Notes under the pieces: generated by a model
Databases searched by the model: none
Told to the model about the DNA's origin: nothing
What the model saw: only the letters and a program-made list of their open reading frames with translations
Shown here: positions 1 to 5,329 of the stretch, one piece after another
How the letters are laid out: the number at the start of each line of letters is the position of its first letter
How positions within the stretch are numbered: position 1 is the first letter of the stretch
From: JAHJRN01 sp043805355
GTDB taxonomy: Bacteria; Patescibacteriota; Patescibacteriia; 2-12-FULL-60-25
Direction: 5' to 3'
DNA: 5,329 nucleotides
NCBI GenBank assembly: GCA_043805355.1
Contig: JAZDIB010000070.1
Coordinates: forward strand, 1 to 5,329
Program-made: the position numbers and the translations under genes

Positions 1-1039
1 AGAACTTCTCCGCGATGCCGACCGATGTCCAGAAGAGCGCGGGATCCATTCCGGGTTCCATCGCGACGTCCGTCACCTCGATGGAGCCGTACGTGAGCGT
101 CCCAGTCTTGTCGAAGACGACCGTGTGCGCCGTGCGGATGCGGTCGAGCCATTCGCCGCCCTTCACCACGACGCCGCGCCGGGCCGCGCGCCCGATGGAG
201 GCGGTCACCGCGAGCGGGATGGCCACGGCCATGTCGTCGGCGCAGGCCACGAGGAACAGAGCGGCGGTCATGCCGGGATTCCGCGTGACGAGATACGTCG
301 CGAGGCCGAGGAGCAGGATGATGGGGAGGAACGCGCCCGCGAACCGGTCCGCCAGCTTCTCGGAGCGCGACTTGTGGCGCGAGGCCTCGCGCATGAGGCC
401 GACCATACGTTCGATGGTGGTGTCGTGCCCGACGGCCGTGGCGCGCATCTTGAGCGTGCCGGATTCGTTCAGGGTCGAGCTCACGACGCGGTCGCCGGGC
501 AGCTTGTGCACGGGCGCCGACTCGCCGGTCACGGACGCCTCGATCAGGTGCGCTTCCCCGAAGGTGACGATGCCGTCCACCGGGACACGGCTTCCCTGGG
601 AGACGACGAGGATGTCCCCGACACGGACGTCTTCCGCCGCGATGTCTTCGATGGCCTCATCCCGCTCGACGGTGGCGCGGGTCGGCTTGAGCGCGAGCAG
701 TTCCGAGACGGCCGCGTTGGTCCGCGTCGCGGTCCGCCACTCGAGGATGCGCGCGAATGAGAGCATGAGCGCGATGAACGCCGCGGAACGGAAATCCAAC
801 GTGACGATGGTGATGAGGAATGCGAGGGCGTTGAACGCGTCGATGCCGATGGTCTTGGACCGGAGTGAACGCGCCGCCTCGACGAGCGTGGGCAAAGCGG
901 CGAGCACCGCGGCGACCGCGAGCGGCGCGATGAAAGATGGCACGACGAGCTGGAGGATGAACGCGGCGACGATAAGCGCATCGAGCGCGAGATCGCGCGT
1001 CGGCATCGCAAGGAACAGTCGTATCGACGGCACCGTCAT
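1..1039 (-). CDS. P1B-like cation-transporting P-type ATPase, N-terminal 346 residues (cut by window edge)
   Basis: Membrane pump that would move a cation, probably a metal ion, using ATP through a phospho-aspartate intermediate. The visible part has four hydrophobic segments (about residues 18-34, 36-53, 67-81, 84-99), then an actuator domain with GDILVV near 141 and TGES at 171-174. Two more membrane segments follow (about 236-252 and 257-277), then VVKGGEWLD and the phosphorylation site DKTGTLT with D310. Four helices before the actuator domain fit P1B topology. There is no N-terminal HMA metal-binding domain. The ion-binding helix reads CADDMAVAIP (from C266) where classical P1B pumps have CPC, SPC or TPC followed by ALxxATP, so the substrate cannot be read from the motif. 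The ATP-binding domain and C-terminal helices lie outside the window. The ATG at 1037-1039 is chosen because GAGG sits just upstream and hydrophobic segments begin soon after. It is divergent from the next gene. P-type ATPase is certain; the subclass is less so. Confidence 0.93.
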   Translation of the reverse strand, partial: MTVPSIRLFLAMPTRDLALDALIVAAFILQLVVPSFIAPLAVAAVLAALPTLVEAARSLRSKTIGIDAFNALAFLITIVTLDFRSAAFIALMLSFARILEWRTATRTNAAVSELLALKPTRATVERDEAIEDIAAEDVRVGDILVVSQGSRVPVDGIVTFGEAHLIEASVTGESAPVHKLPGDRVVSSTLNESGTLKMRATAVGHDTTIERMVGLMREASRHKSRSEKLADRFAGAFLPIILLLGLATYLVTRNPGMTAALFLVACADDMAVAIPLAVTASIGRAARRGVVVKGGEWLDRIRTAHTVVFDKTGTLTYGSIEVTDVAMEPGMDPALFWTSVGIAEKF

Positions 1040-1066
1040 GATGCCTCGTATGATACCACGGATTCC

Positions 1067-1095
1067 TTGACATTTCCGCGGATTTCCGGTATATG
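1067..1095 (+). promoter_or_regulatory. Sigma70-type promoter for the 1202-1888 gene
   Basis: A perfect -35 box TTGACA at 1067-1072 is followed by a 17-nt spacer and the -10 box TATATG at 1090-1095 (four of six consensus positions). Transcription would start near 1102, giving a leader of about 100 nt before the ATG at 1202. The promoter points away from the divergent ATPase gene, whose start is at 1039. The spacer carries a direct repeat of ATTTCCG (1072-1078 and 1082-1088), which could be a regulator site. No equally good minus-strand promoter was found here; the best is a weak TATCAT at 1055-1050. Confidence 0.72.
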
Positions 1096-1187
1096 AAGCA
1101 TGTTCCTTTCTTGCGCAGAGTCCATACGTACGACGGTGAGCCTGGGGCCCCGCGATACGGCGAGGTGAGGGGTGAACTGTCACATCG

Positions 1188-1193
1188 AGGAGG
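1188..1193 (+). promoter_or_regulatory. Shine-Dalgarno site that fixes the start at 1202
   Basis: The full consensus AGGAGG lies 8 nt before the ATG at 1202. This favours that ATG over the in-frame GTG at 1172, which would place the Shine-Dalgarno inside the coding sequence. The resulting N-terminus, MTKKK, is an ordinary bacterial one. Confidence 0.85.
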
Positions 1194-1201
1194 AAACCGA
1201 C

Positions 1202-1888
1202 ATGACGAAGAAGAAGGTCTCGGACATCGAACGCGGCGCTGGATTCTTCCAGGCGCTCATCACGAGCATCATGGACGTCGCGCGGGAACAGAACATCCCG
1301 TTCGAGGCGATTCATCGCCTCACGACGCCTGCCGGACGCGCGGCGCTCGTGGATATCCTCGACATCGCCTACACGGACTACCTGGACGACCGGGAGAATC
1401 CGGAATCGACGGACGGTCCGTTGCCGCCGGACCACTACCGCGACTGCATCACCTACGCGCCGATGCCCACCATCGACGAGCTGAAGGCGGAGTGGGGCAA
1501 AGATAACGTCTCGGTCATCTTCGACGGACGTCCCTTCACCCTTCACGAATCCTGTCAGGACATGGATCGAACGCCGGGCGAGAAGGTGTTCTACCTCCAT
1601 GACGCGGGCGGCAACTGGGAGAGTGAGGAGCGGATTGCCTGGGGCCTCAAGCAACGTAGCGCGGTCGCCCCTAACGGCTACCGTCCTGCGAACCACGAGG
1701 AGACTCACGAATTCGCCAAGGCTCACCCCGAGCTCAGGAGGTTCGTCGGTCTTGGCTCCTTCGCGGTGCGCGGCGTTGATCGTTGCGTCGTGGACGTTTG
1801 GCGGGACGGCGGCCGGCGCATCCTCGGCGACGATTGGTTCGATGACGGGTGGGAACGCCATCGCCGGGTCCTGTTCGTCAGCAAGTAG
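1202..1888 (+). CDS. Uncharacterised cytoplasmic protein, 228 residues
   Basis: I do not recognise a characterised function. The protein has no signal peptide, membrane segment or obvious catalytic motif. It is rich in acidic and aromatic residues. Two parts can be seen: a helical N-terminal part (about 1-65, with FFQALITSIMDVAREQ) and a C-terminal part (about 100-228). The C-terminal part holds VFYLHDAGGNW (129-139), a segment on the pattern NGYRPANHEETHEFAKAHPEL, the glycine motif FVGLGS (181-186) and an aspartate- and tryptophan-rich stretch ILGDDWFDDGW (207-217), ending in RRVLFVSK. From memory, the order of a 'YRPA..EE...F...HPE' segment, a 'GLGS' strand and a closing arginine-rich strand matches orphan proteins found in many copies in Patescibacteria; no function is known to me. 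It is a single-gene unit with its own promoter (1067-1095), a consensus Shine-Dalgarno and a terminator (1916-1957). That it is a real gene is well supported; the family link is a recollection. Confidence 0.88.
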   Translation: MTKKKVSDIERGAGFFQALITSIMDVAREQNIPFEAIHRLTTPAGRAALVDILDIAYTDYLDDRENPESTDGPLPPDHYRDCITYAPMPTIDELKAEWGKDNVSVIFDGRPFTLHESCQDMDRTPGEKVFYLHDAGGNWESEERIAWGLKQRSAVAPNGYRPANHEETHEFAKAHPELRRFVGLGSFAVRGVDRCVVDVWRDGGRRILGDDWFDDGWERHRRVLFVSK

Positions 1889-1915
1889 CCCTTGGTCCTC
1901 GGACCCGTAGCTCTC

Positions 1916-1957
1916 CGACCCCCGCATCTATCCGATAGGTGTGGGGGGTCGTTTTAT
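1916..1957 (+). terminator. Rho-independent terminator after the 1202-1888 gene
   Basis: CGACCCCC (1916-1923) pairs perfectly with GGGGGTCG (1944-1951). A second short pairing, CTAT with ATAG (1928-1931 with 1935-1938), can form at the tip above an internal loop. The stem is followed directly by TTTTAT (1952-1957). It starts 28 nt after the TAG stop at 1886-1888 and separates this gene from the sigma factor operon. Confidence 0.85.
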
Positions 1958-1986
1958 ATTCTGTCGTTTTCTCTTCTCCGTCCCGC

Positions 1987-1992
1987 TATACT
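1987..1992 (+). promoter_or_regulatory. Possible -10 box for the sigma factor operon
   Basis: TATACT matches five of six positions of the -10 consensus. No good -35 box lies at the usual distance (TCGTTT at 1964-1969 with 17 nt spacing). Transcription would start near 1999, leaving a leader of only about 29 nt before the ATG at 2028. A poor -35 could mean that an activator, or the ECF sigma itself, is needed. This is a tentative call. Confidence 0.4.
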
Positions 1993-2027
1993 TGTGTCAT
2001 GACCATCGCGTGCTATCGTTCTCCCAT

Positions 2028-2639
2028 ATGTCGGACGACGTAATCCCGTTGAACGGGACGAAAGCTCCACAGCACGACGACCGCGAGCTTTTCGGACGTC
2101 TCGCGACGGATCCGACCGCCATCGGCGAGGCGTACGACCGATACGCGGATCGCCTGTACGGGTTCCTCCTTAAACGGTGCGGCCATACGCAGACGGCCGA
2201 GGACCTCGTGTCGCGGACGTTCATGAAGCTCCTCGAGTCGGCGCCGACCCTCGAATGGAAGGGCGTGTCGCTCGGGGCTTGGCTCTACCGCGTCGCGACG
2301 AATCTCCTGACTGACCACTGGCGCAGCGCATCGACGCGCAAGGACGAGACCATGGACCCGGACACGTGGGATCCGCCGTCGGACGACGATCCCGCATGGA
2401 CGGCGCACGTCACCATCGAAGGCGAACGCCTGCGCGAGACGCTGAAGGGGCTTTCGGCACGTGATCAGCAGGTCCTCGACATGAAGTTCTATGGCGGGTT
2501 CGACACCGCGGAGATCGCCGCGGGCCTTGGGGTCTCGGCGAACCACGCGGCCGTGCTCACGTACCGGGCCGTCGGCCGCCTCCGCGTCGCGTATCTCAAG
2601 ACGGACGGCACCTCACGCATCAACGACAATCACGTATGA
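2028..2639 (+). CDS. ECF-type RNA polymerase sigma factor, 203 residues
   Basis: Directs RNA polymerase to a dedicated set of promoters, usually in response to an envelope or other external signal. Sigma region 2 spans about residues 32-100, with AYDRYADRLYGFLLKRCG, the core-binding stretch AEDLVSRTFMKLLE and GAWLYRVATNLLTDHWR. An acidic linker (about 105-125) follows, then region 4 at about 139-188 with LSARDQQVLDMKFYGGFDTA and the helix-turn-helix EIAAGLGVSANHAAVLTYRA. Regions 1.1 and 3 are absent and the length is typical, so this is a group IV (ECF) sigma. The ATG at 2028 is chosen because the frame upstream runs back only into the terminator and the protein starts sensibly with MSDDV. 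No Shine-Dalgarno is visible before it. Its stop codon overlaps the start of the following membrane protein (ATGA), so the two are translated together. The partner's N-terminus is the obvious candidate anti-sigma factor. The target genes are unknown. Confidence 0.93.
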   Translation: MSDDVIPLNGTKAPQHDDRELFGRLATDPTAIGEAYDRYADRLYGFLLKRCGHTQTAEDLVSRTFMKLLESAPTLEWKGVSLGAWLYRVATNLLTDHWRSASTRKDETMDPDTWDPPSDDDPAWTAHVTIEGERLRETLKGLSARDQQVLDMKFYGGFDTAEIAAGLGVSANHAAVLTYRAVGRLRVAYLKTDGTSRINDNHV

Positions 2640-5329
2640 CCGACCGCACAGACATGAACGCCGAGGCGTTCGAGAAGGCGCTCACAGGCGCACAGGAAGG
2701 GCGTCATGCCGAAGGGCTCGCGCCGTTCTTGGAGACGGCGGACGCGCTGCGTCGCGATGCCGAGGCGCCCATGGGTCGACTCGATCCGGCTACGGCAGCG
2801 AACCAGCGGGGCGTCCTCATGCATATGGCGGAGACCAAGAAGGGGAAACAGGAGGCGACGGACGACGCGCACATCGTGGTCGCGGCGATGCCGCAGAAGC
2901 AGGAGAAGCCACGCGCACCGAAGGACCCTTCGACTCCGCTCAGGGCAGGCTCCGGTCGTCCGGCATTTCGTATCCCGATGTGGGCCATGGGAGGCGTGGG
3001 CGTCCTCGCTGTCGCCGTCGTGGCGATCGGCATCCTGATGCGCGGCCCCGTCTTCTTCCAGGGTCCATCGGAAGCCGGTCGCGCGTTGACCCGCATCCTC
3101 ATCCCAGAAGCCCGTGCCGCTGACGCGTTCACGCTTGTGGCGGAGGAGCAGGACGCGGCTGGGGCGGACATCGGGACGTCGTTCCGCGTCACCGCGAAGG
3201 TGGACGTCACCAAGGACGTGCTTGCGCAGAACCTCCGCATCGTGCCGCCGGTCGATGTGACGGTGGAAGACATCGGGAACCGGGAGTTCCGCGTGGTCCC
3301 GAACGCGCCGCTCGAGCCCGGGGTCGTATATCGCCTCGCGGCCGCGACCGTCGTGCAGAAGGACGACGGCTCTACCGTGGCGCGCGAGTTCAGCTGGGCC
3401 GTGCAGACCAAGGACGTGTTCCGGAAATTGACGTCCGTGCCGGCAGATCAGTCCGGCGGCGTCCCCGTGGACACGGGCATCGAGATCACGATGTCGCAGG
3501 CAGGATGGGATGACCCGGCAGGCAGCTTCACCATCGAACCAAAGGTGGAGGGCCGTTTCGAGACGCATGGCCGATCCCTCGTGTTCCTGCCGTCGAAGCC
3601 CCTGGAGCCCGGCCGCATCTACGCCGTGACGCTCCGCAAGGGGTGGAAGCTCGCGGCGAGCGACCTCGCGCTCGCGGACGACATCGTCATCCGGTTCGAG
3701 ACCGAGGCGGCGAAGGACCCGAACGAGGATCGCGTCACGACCCTGACGCCGGTGGGAGCGTTCTTCGAGGCGGCGCCGGATCAGGAGGCGTTCATCCACG
3801 TGTCGGAGTCCTATTCCCCGGCCCCTTCCGGGGCGCACCTCACGGGCTTCGCGCTCACGGGTGACGACGCCGTCGCCCTCATCCGCAAGATCTACGCCAT
3901 CCCTCACTGGGCCTATGCGACGGGCCGCCGCGGCGACGATTTCCGTTCCTATGCGGTGAAGCAGGCGTTCGAGGTGGACGCGACGCTCGAGAAGGACGAA
4001 GCCACGTATTCCACGTTCCTGCGCCTGCCTGGGCAGAAGCCGGGCATGTATCTCGTCCGCATCCAGGCGACGAGCACATCCGCCGGCGCGATTTCAGGCG
4101 AAACCTGGGCTGTGATGCAGGTCACGGATGCCGCGACGTACGCCATCGCGGACGGCAAGGAGACCGTTCTGTGGGTCATGAACCTCGAGTCCGATCGGCC
4201 GCTTTCCTCGTTGCCGGTCACGCTCGAAGGCGTCGCCGGGCGCACGGACGAGAACGGCATCGTCCGCCTGCCGACGCCCGACACGTTCACGTCGACGTCC
4301 TCGGAGGAGGGGCAGTATCTCGCCATCGCGCAGGTCGGTTCCGGCGAGCTCTCCGCCATCGTGCCCATCACGCAGCGCAGCTGGTGGGGATATGGCTACG
4401 GTCCGTCGAACGGAGGCGACGCGTCGGTCGGATACGTCTACGTGGACCGGCCGCTGTACCGCATCGGCGATACGCTCTCGTTTTTCGGCCTCGTGCAGGA
4501 CCGCGAGACCAAGCAGGGCGCCGCGTCCGTGAAGGTCCGCATCGAGGGATCGACGCTGGACTGGTCGACGTACCGCTCCAAGATCTATGCCGAGGCGGCC
4601 GTGACGCCGGATGCGGACGGATTCTTCCGCGGGAACCTCTCGTGGGACGCGATGGCGCCCGGGATGTACCAGGTGTCGGTCGTGCGCGACGGCGCGACCG
4701 TGTCGATGCGCTCCATCGAGATCCGCGACGTCGTCAAGCCCGCGTTCACCATCGACGTCACGCCGTCCAAGAACGCGATGTTCGCCGGGGACGAGCTCTC
4801 CGGCCAGGTGCGAGCCCGTCTCTTCGACGGTACGCCGCTCACGGACAAGAAGTTGACCATCGCCCTGCGCGGGCAATTCGACACGAACGACGTGACGGTC
4901 ACGACGGACGATGCCGGCATCGCCACGTTCAGGTTCCCCACGGCGCGCCAGACCTGCGACGATGGATCGAGGGGCGACTACTGCTGGAGTTCCTGGGCGA
5001 ACACGGTCGAGGCGCGTCCCGTGGACGCCGAGGAGGCCGAGATCGTCGGCATCGCGTACGTGAACGTCTGGGGCGCGCGTCTTTCCGCGACATCGGAGAT
5101 CTCGACGGACGGGTCGGATGCGACCATCTCGTATCTCGTCCGTCGCGTGGACCTGTCCGCCGCCGAGGGCCGCGAGGAGCGCAGTGTCCTCACGACACCG
5201 CTCTCTGGCGTGCGGCTGACTGGTAGGGTGGTGGAACGCCGATGGGAGCGCATCGAACTCGGCCCGGAGAAGAGCCGCTACGACATCATCCTCAAGCGCG
5301 TGGTCCCGGCGTACCGGTACGAGATGCGG
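2636..5329 (+). CDS. Membrane-anchored alpha-2-macroglobulin family protein with anti-sigma-like N-terminus (898 residues visible, cut by window edge)
   Basis: The frame is open for 898 codons without a stop. Residues 1-112 are hydrophilic and predicted cytoplasmic. A segment near 27-39 (GLAPFLETADALR), followed by RGVLMHM, resembles N-terminal segments of membrane proteins encoded beside ECF sigma factors. One membrane helix (115-135), with basic residues before it, gives an N-in, C-out anchor. Outside lie two Ig-like domains of the SbsA/Big_5 kind (about 164-258 and 262-357; note LEPGVVYRL and LEPGRIYAV). MG-type beta domains follow, one with TVLWVMNLESDRPLSSLPV and TDENGIVRLP (510-545), then the alpha-2-macroglobulin MG motif YVYVDRPLYRIGDTLSFFG (600-618), SWDAMAPGMYQVSV and VVKPAFTIDV. 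Known relatives trap proteases through a bait region and often a thioester (CxEQ); any such site would lie beyond the window. There is no lipobox, unlike E. coli YfhM. The only visible cysteines are C774 and C783. The start at 2636 is set by the 4-nt overlap with the sigma gene; no Shine-Dalgarno is seen, as expected for coupling. Domain assignment is firm; the anti-sigma role is inferred. Confidence 0.9.
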   Translation, partial: MTDRTDMNAEAFEKALTGAQEGRHAEGLAPFLETADALRRDAEAPMGRLDPATAANQRGVLMHMAETKKGKQEATDDAHIVVAAMPQKQEKPRAPKDPSTPLRAGSGRPAFRIPMWAMGGVGVLAVAVVAIGILMRGPVFFQGPSEAGRALTRILIPEARAADAFTLVAEEQDAAGADIGTSFRVTAKVDVTKDVLAQNLRIVPPVDVTVEDIGNREFRVVPNAPLEPGVVYRLAAATVVQKDDGSTVAREFSWAVQTKDVFRKLTSVPADQSGGVPVDTGIEITMSQAGWDDPAGSFTIEPKVEGRFETHGRSLVFLPSKPLEPGRIYAVTLRKGWKLAASDLALADDIVIRFETEAAKDPNEDRVTTLTPVGAFFEAAPDQEAFIHVSESYSPAPSGAHLTGFALTGDDAVALIRKIYAIPHWAYATGRRGDDFRSYAVKQAFEVDATLEKDEATYSTFLRLPGQKPGMYLVRIQATSTSAGAISGETWAVMQVTDAATYAIADGKETVLWVMNLESDRPLSSLPVTLEGVAGRTDENGIVRLPTPDTFTSTSSEEGQYLAIAQVGSGELSAIVPITQRSWWGYGYGPSNGGDASVGYVYVDRPLYRIGDTLSFFGLVQDRETKQGAASVKVRIEGSTLDWSTYRSKIYAEAAVTPDADGFFRGNLSWDAMAPGMYQVSVVRDGATVSMRSIEIRDVVKPAFTIDVTPSKNAMFAGDELSGQVRARLFDGTPLTDKKLTIALRGQFDTNDVTVTTDDAGIATFRFPTARQTCDDGSRGDYCWSSWANTVEARPVDAEEAEIVGIAYVNVWGARLSATSEISTDGSDATISYLVRRVDLSAAEGREERSVLTTPLSGVRLTGRVVERRWERIELGPEKSRYDIILKRVVPAYRYEMR
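2924..2951. repeat. Short palindromic repeat of the TTCGACTCCGCTCAGGG type, inside the coding region
   Basis: The core runs from CCCT (2926-2929) through TTCGACTCCGCTC to AGGG (2942-2945), followed by CAGGCT. CCCT and AGGG can pair across the element. I recognise it from memory as a member of the dispersed 'CTGAGCGGAGTCGAAGG' repeats that occur in many copies, mostly between genes, in uncultured bacterial genomes. Here it is read through in frame and encodes about residues 97-105 (DPSTPLRAG) in the cytoplasmic linker just before the membrane helix. Only one copy is in the window, so its repeat status cannot be shown from this sequence alone. Confidence 0.6.

Noticed and set aside
15..1070. 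A 351-codon plus-strand open frame opposite the ATPase
   Set aside because: Its translation is serine, arginine and methionine-rich without any domain, whereas the minus-strand frame encodes an intact P-type ATPase with TGES and DKTGTLT. It is a GC-driven shadow.
1144..1151. GGGGCCCC palindrome in the leader of the 1202-1888 gene
   Set aside because: Too short and without a loop to be a hairpin; expected by chance in GC-rich DNA. No riboswitch-like architecture was seen in the leader.
1172..1201. GTG at 1172 as an upstream start of the 228-residue protein
   Set aside because: The ATG at 1202 has AGGAGG 8 nt upstream. Using 1172 would bury that site in the coding sequence.
1093..1506. A 137-codon frame starting ATG at 1093
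   Set aside because: The start overlaps the -10 box and most of the frame overlaps the 1202-1888 gene out of phase. The product is histidine, arginine and glycine-rich, typical of a shadow.
1941..2027. Upstream GTG starts (1941, 2010) for the sigma factor
   Set aside because: The GTG at 1941 lies inside the terminator hairpin of the preceding gene, and the added residues do not resemble sigma factor sequence. The GTG at 2010 has no binding site either.
2630..3907. A 425-codon minus-strand open frame
   Set aside because: It lies wholly opposite the anti-sigma/alpha-2-macroglobulin gene, is rich in arginine, histidine and aspartate and shows no domain. The plus-strand frame has clear domains and a coupled start.
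4171..5226. A 351-codon plus-strand open frame in another phase
   Set aside because: The translation is an arginine-rich low-complexity product overlapping well-defined MG domains in the true frame.
1..5329. CRISPR array, tRNA, rRNA, insertion sequence or attachment site
   Set aside because: No regularly spaced repeats, cloverleaf, rRNA-like sequence, transposase reading frame or terminal inverted repeats were seen in the window.

Overview
The window reads as GC-rich bacterial chromosome: third codon positions are mostly G or C, and TAG and TGA both act as normal stops. The gene content is a P-type ATPase with a non-standard transmembrane motif, an orphan cytoplasmic protein that recalls a family I associate with Patescibacteria, and an alpha-2-macroglobulin-like surface protein. 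Together with a short palindromic repeat common in uncultured bacteria, this suggests an environmental genome, possibly from the Patescibacteria (CPR). That assignment rests on memory of such genomes and is weak.

Layout. Positions 1-1039 (minus strand) hold the N-terminal 346 residues of a P1B-like cation-transporting P-type ATPase, cut by the left edge just after the phosphorylation motif. Positions 1040-1201 are a divergent intergenic region with a strong sigma70-type plus-strand promoter (TTGACA-17-TATATG), a leader of about 100 nt and a near-consensus Shine-Dalgarno. Positions 1202-1888 (plus) encode a 228-residue protein of unknown function, closed by a hairpin-plus-T-run terminator at 1916-1957. 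Positions 2028-2639 (plus) encode an ECF-type sigma factor. Its stop overlaps by 4 nt (ATGA) the start of a very long frame, 2636-5329 (plus), which is open for 898 codons and runs off the right edge.

That last gene is the most interesting part. It has a cytoplasmic N-terminal segment of about 110 residues resembling the anti-sigma segments encoded beside ECF sigma factors, then one membrane span, two SbsA/Big_5-type Ig-like domains and alpha-2-macroglobulin MG domains, including a clear DRPLYRIGDT motif. The arrangement suggests that a protease-trapping or surface-integrity protein directly holds and releases its own sigma factor. This would be a one-protein version of an envelope-stress switch. 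The domain layout can be read from the sequence; the signalling role is inference.
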